A stretch of 64,000 bases of DNA from an uncultured Campylobacter sp. Lineage in GTDB: Bacteria; Campylobacterota; Campylobacteria; Campylobacterales; Campylobacteraceae. Below, in pieces: positions 8,141-17,003 of this stretch. A model generated the notes under the pieces. That model searched no databases and was not told where the DNA came from. It worked only from the letters and a program-made list of their open reading frames with translations. The stretch is taken from assembly GCF_963518785.1 (NCBI RefSeq), contig NZ_CAUQKJ010000002.1:1-64000 (forward strand). Direction: 5' to 3'. Both the position numbers and the translations under genes were made by a program. The number at the start of each line of letters is the position of its first letter. The first letter of the stretch is position 1.

Positions 8141-9772
8141 ATGGAGCTTGTTATAGAGCTATTTCTTGCGATCACTGCGCTTGCGATAGTGCTAAATATC
8201 GTCTTTAAAATTTTTGAAATTCCCACTATCATCGGCTATATCGTCGCGGGCGTGTGCTTTTCGCAGATCTATAGCCTAAGCAGTGTCGAAAACGCCCATA
8301 TGTCCGAGCTGGCAGAATTTGGCATCGTTTTTTTGATGTTTACCATCGGGCTTGAGTTTAGCTTCCATCACCTGATGAATATGAAAAAGGACGTATTTTT
8401 TAACGGCATACTCCAAGTGCTTGGCACCGGTATTATTCTAGCGCTCATCATCGATCAAGCTTTCGGCGGAAACATAAAAACCGTGATGATTATCGGGCTC
8501 GCGCTCGCGCTTAGCTCTACGGCGATCGTGCTAAAAACACTCAATGAAACAGGCGAAATCAACCAAAACTACGGGCGTAAGGTGCTTGGCATCTTGCTCT
8601 TTCAAGATCTCGCCGTCATCCCTATTTTGCTGATGATTGACATATTCGGCTCGACCGACAATACCCCCGTGAACTATCTAATCTTAAAAACTGCCGTAAG
8701 CGCCGCCATAGTGGTAGTGATCCTTTTCGTGCTCGGTAAATTTGCTTTCAACCGCTTCCTCTACTACGTCGTAAGGACAAATTCTAAAGAAATCTTCATC
8801 GCGACCATCCTTTTTACCGTCGTGGGGGCTAGCTTTTTGGCGCATGTTTTTGGCTTTTCATACACGCTGGGCGCGTTCATCGCGGGCATGCTCATCGCAG
8901 AAACTGAGTATAAACACGAGATAGAAGCCGATCTGACGCCGTTTCGAGACATACTGCTGGGGCTTTTTTTTATCACGATTGGCATGCAGATAAATTTTGA
9001 AGTCATCGTCTCGCACTATGGGCTAATCCTGCTCGCTATTATCGTTATAATGGCGCTTAAAACGGTGGTGATTTACGCGATCTTATTTCTCTCGACCGGT
9101 AAAAGAATAGCGCTAAAAGCGGCGCTGTCGCTATGCCAGATAGGTGAGTTTGCGCTTGCGATCTTTTCGCTGTTGATGAGCCGCGATATGCTAAGTAAGG
9201 AAAATGGGCAAATTTTAATTACAGTCGTAACCGCAACGATGATTTTAACGCCGTTTATCCTTAAAAATTTAAACAAAATCGCCAACCGCTTTGAGTCCAA
9301 GGTCGAAAAACTCGAGGATGAGGAGCATAAAACCCAAATCCCGCCGATGAAAAATCACATCATCGTAGCAGGCTACGGCAGGATAGGGCAGGAGGTGGTG
9401 TTGCGCCTTAAAGATCAGGGGCTGCTATACGTAGTCGCCGAGAGCGATTTAGAGCTTGTTGATCTGGGCAAATCGCGCGGAGAGAACATATACTTTGTAA
9501 ATATAATGCAAAAAACTGCGATCGACGAGCTGCATGCGCGCGATGCGTCGGTCATTATCCTGACGATCGCAAATCAGCAAAAGCTCGACATCGTCGCCAA
9601 GATGCTAAACGGCTCTAATCTAAAAGCAAATATCATAGTGATGCATACAGGCGCCGATCCGCAAAGTGAGCTGCAGAGCGAATACGGCGAAAATTTTATC
9701 TTTGTAAAAAAGGAGAGAGTAGTAGCCAATGCGCTTTTACAAGAGGCGCTGAAATGCAAGCTAACGCAGTAG
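8141..9772 (+). CDS. Monovalent cation:proton antiporter, CPA2/KefB type with RCK domain
   Basis: 543 residues. The first 380 are a Na+/H+-exchanger-like membrane domain of about 12 hydrophobic segments (starts MELVIELFLAITALAIVLNI; includes the family motif region FQDLAVIPILLM). Residues from about 400 to the end form a cytosolic RCK/TrkA-N nucleotide-binding domain with the Rossmann motif GYGRIGQE. This architecture is that of K+ efflux systems (KefB/KefC) and related CPA2 antiporters in the inner membrane; glutathione gating cannot be judged. The RBS is GGGAG 6 nt before ATG. It follows cbpA-hspR as in C. jejuni, but with a 500-bp gap. Confidence 0.9.
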   Translation: MELVIELFLAITALAIVLNIVFKIFEIPTIIGYIVAGVCFSQIYSLSSVENAHMSELAEFGIVFLMFTIGLEFSFHHLMNMKKDVFFNGILQVLGTGIILALIIDQAFGGNIKTVMIIGLALALSSTAIVLKTLNETGEINQNYGRKVLGILLFQDLAVIPILLMIDIFGSTDNTPVNYLILKTAVSAAIVVVILFVLGKFAFNRFLYYVVRTNSKEIFIATILFTVVGASFLAHVFGFSYTLGAFIAGMLIAETEYKHEIEADLTPFRDILLGLFFITIGMQINFEVIVSHYGLILLAIIVIMALKTVVIYAILFLSTGKRIALKAALSLCQIGEFALAIFSLLMSRDMLSKENGQILITVVTATMILTPFILKNLNKIANRFESKVEKLEDEEHKTQIPPMKNHIIVAGYGRIGQEVVLRLKDQGLLYVVAESDLELVDLGKSRGENIYFVNIMQKTAIDELHARDASVIILTIANQQKLDIVAKMLNGSNLKANIIVMHTGADPQSELQSEYGENFIFVKKERVVANALLQEALKCKLTQ

Positions 9773-10061
9773 CCTTGAGCGTTTAAGATCAAATTTAAAC
9801 GCATTTGCTATGCCTAAAATCTCCACGCTCTTTATTCTTACTTCTACACTCAGCTAATTTGAAGCGTTTTAATGAACGCAGATAAATAAGATATATTTAA
9901 ATGGCGGGCTTGCAAAATTTTAAAGGTGCAAAGTGCTGCTTTGGATTGATTAAATTCTAAATTTAAGCTGTCTTTCCATAGCTAAAGAATGCTTAGGTAA
10001 GGACCTAGAAGTATATTTGCGCGATAAAGTTATTTAAAAATTCGTTTAAATTTTACTAATT

Positions 10062-11175
10062 TCACTCTTTTATCTCTTTATAAACGCTTAAGTTGCGTGC
10101 TAGGCAAACAAGGGTAGTAATAACGGACACAGGCATCACTGCTAGAAGATAAAATAAGCCAAAAAATAGCCCTATATCGCTAGATTCACTACCGCCGCCG
10201 GCAAGCCATAACGCTATAGCCATAATGGGATAATACAAAACCAATGTCACAATCGCAAAATTTTCTATCGCGAAAATCGTATTGCTTTTTTTTGGGATTT
10301 TCTACGAAAAGTTTACTGTATCTGCGTTTTGAAAAGAAAAATATAATCGTGCAAACGGCGCTAACTATAAACGCCCAGTGTAATTCGTACGAATTTGGTA
10401 AAAATAAAATCAAAAAAACCGTTGTCGCAAAACTCACGAAAGCAAATCTGATCAAACGGTGAAGTTGATATTTTTGCTTTAAATTTTTTGCAATTTGTGC
10501 TAGAGCTTTGCCGTACTCCAGCGCTTCCTCTTTGCTTTGGATAGATTCTGTTTCAAGGCTCGCGTCATTAAATTTTTGCTCAAATTTAGCGGCTTCATCT
10601 TGGGCGCCTTGCGCCTTGCCGTTTGTTTTGTTAAAATTTTGCTCGCTAGAAATTTTATCAGCGACCGCTCCGCCGATTTTTGTCTGCGATTTTGGCGCCG
10701 GTAGATACACGGTCTCATCGGCGTCAAATTCCGGATTTGCGTTATATGTTATTATCGCCACCAAAATAGCGATAAAAATAGCGGGTATAATCTGACGTGT
10801 ATCCCAGTCTATGTGATATTTTATCTGTAAATAAAATCCGATTAAAGCATAAAGGACGTAAAATATCGCAGCCACATGTATCCATATAAGCATAAAGGCT
10901 TTATCTGCATCGCTAAATAAAAGCAGGGCGTATTTTTTATACTTCAGCCTGTTTAGGCAGACGAGTATATTTATCGCAGATAGCGCGAGCATGCATAAAA
11001 ACGACATTATGGGCGCATCATGTACAAACGTAAGAAACACGACGATATAAATCAGAAAGGTCAAAAGTGCCCCGAAAAACAGATATCTACAAAAGCGAAA
11101 TCTATTGTAGCTTTTTAAAATTTCTTGCGGAATTTGGCTGATGTCCGCGGGGATTTTGTCTTTTTGCATTTGCAT
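10062..11175 (-). pseudogene. Multi-TM membrane protein of unknown function, split by a frameshift at an A8 tract
   Basis: The first frame runs from ATG 11175 (RBS GAAAGG) and stops at 10189 after a hydrophilic tail (QYDFRDRKFCDCD...) unlike the rest. If one A is skipped in the A8 tract at 10286-10293, reading continues in the other frame as SNTIFAIENFAIVTLVLYYP and on to the stop at 10062. That adds two further strong TM segments and gives a protein of about 370 residues. TM segments visible in frame 1: FFGALLTFLIYIVVFLTF, IMSFLCMLALSAINILVCL, MLIWIHVAAIFYVLYALIGF, IIPAIFIAILVAIITY, then two more after a soluble loop of about 70 residues rich in Lys/Glu/Gln. No family was recognised. It may be a pseudogene, a phase-variable gene, a product of transcriptional slippage, or an assembly error. 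Confidence 0.6.
10286..10293. repeat. Homopolymer T8 (A8 in the sense strand) at the frameshift site
   Basis: Eight T on the plus strand, reading CCC-AAA-AAA-AAG on the coding strand. The change of open frame occurs exactly here. Confidence 0.9.
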
Positions 11176-11587
11176 TTTTACCGCCTTTCTCGGTTATTTT
11201 AGCTCAAATTTTGCTTTTTTACTCCGTAGCGTTTTAAATTTAATGAAGCGAGCTTTTTTTTGGCTTGCTTCTTTTTTTGGCAGACAAGCGATCCCGATTT
11301 CTCGCCCCTTTTTAAATTTAGAAGAGAATAAAATTCTAAGACCGCAGCCCTTAATTCGATTTGTGCTTTAAAATTTCAAAGCGCAGCGTATAAAAATTTT
11401 CAATTTTTATTTTATGTGATAAGCTACAAAAATTTAACTCATATTTTTACGCGATAAATTTAATATTATACGTAACTTGCCTTCTATATACCACGAGCGA
11501 TCGCCAGAGCAGATACGGTTGGTTATTTTCAAGATGATAAGCCGGCTCGAATATGTAATTCCAGCATTGTGAGAGCGGAGCGTTGCG
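11176..11587. other. Gene-free stretch
   Basis: A/T-rich DNA upstream of the frameshifted membrane gene and downstream of the methyltransferase gene. No coding region, RNA gene or clear terminator was seen. Confidence 0.5.
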
Positions 11588-12385
11588 CTAAACTTCCACC
11601 CGCACGAATGCCCAGTGCATAAAATCCCGCTTTGGCTCGTATTTGCCGCTGTTAAAATACTCCGCTAGTCGTGCCTCCTCCGCGTCGCTTAGCTCACCGC
11701 CAAGCATCCAGCGCGTCTTTTGCACAAACTCCTCCGCACTTTTCGCTCCGCCGCCGTGACGCCAGGCTTTGATATAGCTGAGGCTCGGCAGATAGCCCAT
11801 TTGAAACAGGATGTTTAAAAGATAGACGAAGTCGGGCTTTTGCTCCACTTCGCGCCCTATCGCATCCAAAATTTCATCATCCACGAAGCTGCCGCTTACT
11901 TTAAACGTGATATAAAGCGATTTTTTGGTCTTTGAAAGAAGCTTTTTAAGCGCGGTTTTTAGATCGTCCACCTCAAGGCAGCGCGAAGCAAAAACCACGT
12001 CGCACGCTGGCACGTCAGACCAGTCGTCCTCAAAGGCCTTTTGCGCAAATTTAATGTTTTTCGCGCCATAAATTTGAGCGTTTTCGCGGGCAAATTCCAG
12101 CATTTTGGGCGAAAAATCGTAGCCGTAAATTTGATCCACCTTTTCCGCCGCCAGCACGCTTAACGCGCCCGCGCCGCATGCGAAATCAAGTAGCGTGGAG
12201 ACGCCAGTAAAATCGACCTTGTCTATAAACTCGCGCGCGTAGGCGCTTTTCATCACGCCTTCGTTGAAGCTAGGCGCCTTTTTGTCCCAATGCTCGGCCA
12301 GTTTTTTGCCGAATGAGCTTTTTGCTTTTTGCGTCTTATAAAGCGCGTCAAAGTCGATCTCATCGTAGTTTGAAGCTAAAATCAT
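11588..12385 (-). CDS. Class I SAM-dependent methyltransferase
   Basis: Motif I is clear (LLDFACGAGALSVLAAEKV), followed by the acidic end of strand 2 (IYGYDFSPKMLEFAREN) and motif III-like DVVFASRCLEVDD, so this is a Rossmann-fold SAM methyltransferase of the UbiE/SmtA-like type. The substrate is unknown. I place the start at ATG 12385 (MILASNYDEIDF, 265 residues) because AAAGGA lies 5 nt upstream; an earlier in-frame ATG at 12421 has no ribosome site. In Campylobacter such genes often sit beside iron- or heme-uptake ABC genes; here a decayed ABC ATPase lies 2.3 kb upstream on the same strand, which is only suggestive. Confidence 0.85.
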   Translation of the reverse strand: MILASNYDEIDFDALYKTQKAKSSFGKKLAEHWDKKAPSFNEGVMKSAYAREFIDKVDFTGVSTLLDFACGAGALSVLAAEKVDQIYGYDFSPKMLEFARENAQIYGAKNIKFAQKAFEDDWSDVPACDVVFASRCLEVDDLKTALKKLLSKTKKSLYITFKVSGSFVDDEILDAIGREVEQKPDFVYLLNILFQMGYLPSLSYIKAWRHGGGAKSAEEFVQKTRWMLGGELSDAEEARLAEYFNSGKYEPKRDFMHWAFVRVEV

Positions 12386-12655
12386 AACTATCCTTTCTAA
12401 AATTTTGTGAGCAGACCGCACCGATTTTCGTTAAATTTTAGCGTAAATTTTCATATCGTACTCAAGCTACTTGGAATTTTAAACCGTCAAGCAAAAGCAG
12501 CGATACATGCTCGTTTTTATATATTTTATTCGCTCGCGATCCTTTAAATTTTCACCGAACGATCGTAGCTAAATTTTAAAAAGTCCGCTTATAAATCAAA
12601 ATTTTAACCTACCACCCGCGCTTGTTCGCTCCGCATTTAAATCGCCGCTTTGGAT

Positions 12656-13117
12656 TTATTGCAAAGCCTCCAATCTAGCCGCTATCACCTTTTGCATCGC
12701 TTGATTTTTCTTATTTTTGGCTAAAATTTGCAGCCTCCTTTTGCCGATGCGTTTGTCGGCAGCCTTTAGGATATTTGCAAGCCCCCATTCATCGGCACCA
12801 AAGTGCTTTGCAAACAGCTCCTCTTTTGGCGTGTCGATATATTCGCGGATAAGCTCGCCTATGTCGCTTATGTCGTTACCATATGGATAAATTTTCGCTA
12901 TAGCATCCTGTGCTAGGCTTTTTACGCCGCCGCTTTTTAGCACGAAATCCTTTGGGTAGTCAAAAATAATCTCGCCCGCAAGCGTGATAAAATATCGCGG
13001 CAAATCCGTGCTACCGCGCCTGCTTTGCATCCTATAGACCGTGCAGTGGAGCCTAAAATCAATGCTTTCATCCACGAGTTCGTAAAGCCGTTTTGCAAGC
13101 TTGCTCCAGCGTTTCAT
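12656..13117 (-). CDS. Hypothetical protein (possibly SF0329-like)
   Basis: 153 residues from ATG 13117, which has the ribosome site GGGAGG 5 nt upstream; the ATG at 13129 overlaps that site and is unlikely. The beginning MKRWSKLAKRLYELVDES and a following beta-rich stretch (FRLHCTVYRMQ, RYFITLAGEIIFDYP) recall small SF0329-type proteins of unknown function; this resemblance is from memory and weak. It has no signal peptide or TM segment, so is probably cytosolic. It is the last gene of a run of hypothetical genes read from 14453. Confidence 0.65.
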   Translation of the reverse strand: MKRWSKLAKRLYELVDESIDFRLHCTVYRMQSRRGSTDLPRYFITLAGEIIFDYPKDFVLKSGGVKSLAQDAIAKIYPYGNDISDIGELIREYIDTPKEELFAKHFGADEWGLANILKAADKRIGKRRLQILAKNKKNQAMQKVIAARLEALQ

Positions 13118-13252
13118 TTTGCCTCCCATTATCTATTTATCGCCTCTTGCGGTTTCGCGCATAGCTTTTGCCGCCCTTTGCGACGATCGCACTCGAAAGC
13201 TGTGCGCCTTTTATACTTTTTTTGCAAATTCGCTTTGTAAAATTCTGCCGCG

Positions 13253-13777
13253 CTAAACGGTCTCCCAAAATCTCGGCTCCGTCTTGATCGCGCCTCGGTT
13301 TTTCTCGCGTAAAATTTGCAAAAATTCTTTAACGTTTGGCGTAAAAATCGAAGCGGCGGGCACAAATTTATACTCGCTCGCGCCGTCTTGCTCGGGCTTG
13401 TCCGCGCTGCTGCGTTCAAGCTCACTCGCGCCGCCTGCAAAACAGATCCGCCAAATCCTAGCGTGATTTATCCGTATTTTTTTGACTTCAAGCGCCAAAA
13501 TTTGCTCAAATTTATACCTCGCCGCGAGCTTCTGTCCGCAAAAAACGTAGATGAAATCCTGATCGAACCAAAAGCTCTCGCACGAGATAAAAAACCGCTC
13601 CAGCCAGAACAAAAACGGCCGCACGGAAAGCCTTTTTACCTCGCTTATCTCATTTATCGCGGCAAGCTCGCGCGAGCTAAGCTTGCGAGGATTGCGCCGA
13701 AGGAGCGTCCAAATAATCCCGCCCAGAAGCAAGACGCTAAAAATTACGATTAAAATTTGAATTAAAGCTTCAGCCAT
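13253..13777 (-). CDS. Hypothetical membrane-anchored protein
   Basis: 174 residues. One N-terminal TM segment (ALIQILIVIFSVLLLGGIIWTLL) is followed by a soluble domain rich in aromatic residues (PFLFWLERFFISCESFWFDQDFI). No family was recognised. It overlaps the preceding gene by 8 nt, so the two are probably translated together. The opposite-strand and shifted ORFs over it are long but lack coding character; high G+C explains them. Confidence 0.6.
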   Translation of the reverse strand: MAEALIQILIVIFSVLLLGGIIWTLLRRNPRKLSSRELAAINEISEVKRLSVRPFLFWLERFFISCESFWFDQDFIYVFCGQKLAARYKFEQILALEVKKIRINHARIWRICFAGGASELERSSADKPEQDGASEYKFVPAASIFTPNVKEFLQILREKNRGAIKTEPRFWETV

Positions 13778-14453
13778 TTAAAATTTTAAGTCCTTTTACA
13801 AATGCAAATTTCGCCTCCGTATCGCTACAAAACGAACTCCTGCTAAAATCTGCCTCCGCGCCGTTTGCAAGCTCCTCGTAAAGCTTATAAAATCGCCCTT
13901 TGTAGGTGCAATCGCTTAGGCAGATGTTGAAAAACGCCTCCGCCGCGTCCTTGCCGCCGAAATAATATACAAAGTAGATCGGGTACAGATCGAAGGCGCT
14001 TAGATTTTTGTTAAATTTAGCCCCGTGCCGCCTCATAAACTCCACCGCCTTTTGCTTGTCCGCAAAGAGCTCAAATACCCCTAGCGCGTAATCCTTGATA
14101 GCCGCGCTAATCTCCCGCACGCTGGGCTCAAAGCTAGCGCCCGCGAGCTGCCAGTCGCGAAACTGCCTGCGCGGCGTGAGATAGCTCAGGTACGATACGA
14201 AAACAAGGTCGGTCGAGTAGGGCAGCTCCTCTTGCATCAGCTTTTTTAGGCGCTTGCAGTAGATCGCGATCTGCGGCAGGATGCTCACGCTGCCGGAGCA
14301 ATTGCGCATGCTGGAGCTGAAATAAATTTCAAACGAAATATCTTTGTCGCTTGCGAGCTTAGTTAGTTTTTGTCCCTTTTGCGTGGGCTTAAAGTACGTA
14401 AAATTTGCCACGATCTCGGCGCAACCGTTTAAAAATATCTCGCGTGGAGTCAT
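13770..14453 (-). CDS. Hypothetical protein
   Basis: 227 residues, soluble, no recognised family. The sequence has ordinary composition with several Cys (MRNCSGS, IYCKRL, CLSDCTYKG). A repeated style of helix pairs (AAIKDYALGVFELFADKQKA; KDAAEAFFNICL) may reflect an all-helical fold. First gene of a two- or three-gene run with the membrane-anchored protein downstream. The upstream RBS is AAGGA-like (TTTAAAGGAAAATC before ATG). Confidence 0.6.
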   Translation of the reverse strand: MTPREIFLNGCAEIVANFTYFKPTQKGQKLTKLASDKDISFEIYFSSSMRNCSGSVSILPQIAIYCKRLKKLMQEELPYSTDLVFVSYLSYLTPRRQFRDWQLAGASFEPSVREISAAIKDYALGVFELFADKQKAVEFMRRHGAKFNKNLSAFDLYPIYFVYYFGGKDAAEAFFNICLSDCTYKGRFYKLYEELANGAEADFSRSSFCSDTEAKFAFVKGLKILNG

Positions 14454-14637
14454 GATTTTCCTTTAAATTTAGACGTTTTGCTCGCTAGCAATTCGGTTTG
14501 CTGATTACATTGCCGCAGCCGTGATCCGCAAGCTTGGCGTCTTATCGGCGCGCCGTTTTGCCGCTGAAAAAGTTATTTTATACGCGCAATTTTACCCTAG
14601 TTTGGCTAAATTTAACGGCGCTACGTGCCCGTAAAAT

Positions 14638-14990
14638 TTATAATCTATCCGCGTATCTTTCGTAGTTTATGCCGTAAATTTTATCGATATTTTCAGTGTT
14701 TATGAGCTGCTCGCTGCGCCCGAAGACTAAAATTTCGCCGTCTTTTAAAAACAGCGTCAAGCTTGAAACGAACTTCGCATGCCGCGGGTAGTGCGTCGTC
14801 TGCACGAAGGTGTAGCCCTCGTCGCCTAGAGCTTTTATCATCTCGAGTAGCTTGATTTGATTGCCGAAGTCCAGCCCGTTGGTGGGCTCGTCCATAAAGA
14901 TCACTTTCGCGCCCTACACCAGCATGCGCTCGATGTGCGCTAGCTGCCGCCACTTGAAATTTCGCCTTTTAAGATTCTGTCTTTAATACG
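14638..14990 (-). pseudogene. Decayed ABC transporter ATP-binding protein (FecE-like), C-terminal remnant
   Basis: The minus strand encodes GAKVIFMDEPTNGLD (Walker B and D-loop) and an intact C-terminus with the H-loop region (FVQTTHYPRH), ending at 14638. Upstream in the same frame reads RQLAHIERMLV, then a TAG stop exactly where a Gln codon (CAG) is normal. Further upstream the signature segment (ISSGG) lies in another frame. The Walker A half is absent. So the gene has at least one nonsense change, one frameshift and loss of its 5' part. The intact family imports iron-siderophore or B12-type substrates. Confidence 0.85.
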
Positions 14991-15091
14991 GATTGCCTTA
15001 GAATTTTATATCGTCGCGTTTTTGAAATTTGCGTCGCTGCAAATAAAATTTTATCGAGGTTTAAAATTTGATGCCGTGTTGTTGCGCTGCG

Positions 15092-15197
15092 TAAAATTTC
15101 AATAACGCGCTAAATTTAAGTAGCACGTAAAATCAAGCATTGCACTAAATTTCAAGTTACGCGCCAAATTTAGCTCGCGCGGCAAATCAAGCGCGCC
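15092..15197. repeat. Six imperfect 15-19-bp tandem units, TAAATTTCAAG...CGCGC type
   Basis: Units start at 15092, 15111, 15128, 15146, 15165 and 15183, each with a (T/C)AAAT core followed by a G/C-rich end. They lie in the gene-free DNA between the ABC pseudogene and yggS. The core and spacing resemble the 18-bp array at 17267-17374. Confidence 0.6.
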
Positions 15198-15252
15198 GCC
15201 GAATAAAAGCGGTATAAAATTTGCTCGCGCGCTAAGGCCCGTTCCTTGGGGC

Positions 15253-15891
15253 CTAGGCGTATAAAATTCTACCCAGGCGGATCATGTTCGAGCCGCATTT
15301 GATCGCGAGCTCAAAATCATCGCTCATCCCCATTGAGCAGATCCGCGCGCCGTGCGGCACGAGCGCGTCAAAGATCTCTCGCGTTGCCTCGAAGCTTCGC
15401 GCGATCTGCGCAGGCTCGCTCACGTGCGCGCCGATGCTCATCACGCCGATTAAATTTAGATTTTTGCACTCCTGTTTGATGCGCAAAAACTCCTCCACCG
15501 CGCGGTTTTTATCTAGCCCCGTTTTGGAGCTCTCGCCCGCGGCGTTGATCTCCAGCAGCGTATCTAGCGGATAATTCAGCCGCTTATTCACGGCAAGCGC
15601 GAGCTCGCAACTATTGCAGCTCTGCCACAGCGTCGGACGCAGAGCGATGAGTTGATTGATTTTGTTGCTTTGCAGCGTGCCGATGAAGTGCCACTTTAGC
15701 GGCAGCTCGTGCAGTAGCTCGCTTTTGCGCTTCAGCTCCTGTACTCTGTTTTCGCCAAACGCGATCTGTCCTTGCGAATACAGCTCGCGCACCTCATCCG
15801 TGCCTACGTTTTTGCTCACCGCGACTAGCTGCACTTCGCCCGCGCCTGCTTTCGCGGCCTCAATGCGCTTTAAAATTTCATCCAGCCTCAT
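15253..15891 (-). CDS. YggS-family PLP homeostasis protein
   Basis: 212 residues with the fold-type III PLP-binding pattern: Lys27 in LVAVSKNVG as the PLP lysine, the phrase FGENRVQEL, and a C-terminal SMGMSDDFELAIKCGSNMIR with the phosphate-binding Ser/Gly residues. The family (YggS/PLPBP) carries pyridoxal phosphate and keeps B6 and amino-acid pools balanced; it is not a true racemase. Overlaps the rseP stop by 4 nt (ATGA), so it is translationally coupled to rseP. Confidence 0.93.
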   Translation of the reverse strand: MRLDEILKRIEAAKAGAGEVQLVAVSKNVGTDEVRELYSQGQIAFGENRVQELKRKSELLHELPLKWHFIGTLQSNKINQLIALRPTLWQSCNSCELALAVNKRLNYPLDTLLEINAAGESSKTGLDKNRAVEEFLRIKQECKNLNLIGVMSIGAHVSEPAQIARSFEATREIFDALVPHGARICSMGMSDDFELAIKCGSNMIRLGRILYA

Positions 15892-17003
15892 TTGTAAAAT
15901 CCCAAAATTCTAGCGAAATCATTTAGCACCGTAAATATCATCAAAAGCGCCAAAATCCCCATGCCTACGTAGCTAGCGCTTACAAATACCCGCTTTGGCA
16001 CCGGGCGGCGGAAGATGAGCTCAAAGAGATTAAACGCGATGTGCCCGCCGTCGAGCGCGGGGATCGGAAAGAGGTTGATGAGCCCTAAATTTACCGATAT
16101 TAGTGCCACGAGCGCGAGCAAGACCGCCGCGCCGTAATCGACCGCCTTTGAGGTGATATCGGTAATGGCGACGATGCCGCCCATCTCCTTAGGCGAAACG
16201 ACGCCGCTGGCGAGCTTTTCAAGACCTACCAAGATGAGCTTTGATGCCTCCACCGTCTGATCCCACGCGAAGCTAAGCGAGCGAGCACCTTTGTGATACA
16301 GCGTCACGGTCGCGTTGTAATCAGGCGAAATGCCGATGAGCGGCACTCTGATGCTCTCGCGCCAGATAGTTTTTTTCTCGCCGAGCTTTGGCGTGAGCTG
16401 TAGGCTCAGTCGCTCGCCGCCGCGCATGATCTCTAGGCTTAGGGGTGCTGCGGTTACCTGCTTTGAGATGTCGTCCCACTCGCGGATCTGCTTACCGTCG
16501 ATCGATAAAATTTCATCGTTTAGCATTAGCCCTGCGCTTGCCGCGGCGGAATTTGGCGAAATTTTGCCGACCTTCGGCGCTAGCTTTTCGACGCCGATGT
16601 AGCCCAGCGCGATGTAGATCAAAAATGCAAGCAGCAGGTTAAAAAACGGCCCCGCAAAAAGTATGATTATGCGCGCGATCGGGCCTTTGGAGTTGTAGCT
16701 GTCGGGGTCTGCGCTTACTGCGGCGGGATCCAAATCCTCCTGCCCCTTAAGGCTCACGTAGCCCCCCAGAGGGATCGCACTGATGGCGTACTGCGTAGCG
16801 CCGATACGCTTAGTAAAGACCTTTTCTCCAAAGCCCACGCTAAAGACATTCACCCCCACACCCAACGCCCGCGCCGCCAAAAAATGCCCCAGCTCGTGGA
16901 AAAAGATGAGGAAGCTGATAGCCAGCACCGTGACCATAAAATTTATCGAGTAAAAATAAAATCCGACCGCCAGGATCACCAGCGTTAAAATTATGCTTTT
17001 CAA
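15888..17003 (-). CDS. rseP: Site-2 membrane metalloprotease RseP (M50)
   Basis: 371 residues. The zinc motif HELGH is at 36-40 within the first TM region, one PDZ domain sits at about 130-220 (GLMLNDEILSIDGKQIREWD), and a second metal-ligand motif LDGGH occurs near the C-terminus. It cuts TM segments after a first periplasmic cut; in E. coli the substrate is RseA. Campylobacter lacks sigma-E, so the local substrate is unknown. The single PDZ (E. coli has two) is typical of the group. First gene of the rseP-yggS pair. Confidence 0.95.
   Translation of the reverse strand: MKSIILTLVILAVGFYFYSINFMVTVLAISFLIFFHELGHFLAARALGVGVNVFSVGFGEKVFTKRIGATQYAISAIPLGGYVSLKGQEDLDPAAVSADPDSYNSKGPIARIIILFAGPFFNLLLAFLIYIALGYIGVEKLAPKVGKISPNSAAASAGLMLNDEILSIDGKQIREWDDISKQVTAAPLSLEIMRGGERLSLQLTPKLGEKKTIWRESIRVPLIGISPDYNATVTLYHKGARSLSFAWDQTVEASKLILVGLEKLASGVVSPKEMGGIVAITDITSKAVDYGAAVLLALVALISVNLGLINLFPIPALDGGHIAFNLFELIFRRPVPKRVFVSASYVGMGILALLMIFTVLNDFARILGFYK

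Noticed and set aside
13129..13753. Overlapping ORFs on both strands at the 13.2-13.7 kb region
   Set aside because: Only the minus-strand 174-residue frame has a TM start, coupling to the upstream gene and balanced composition; the others are G/C-driven shadows.
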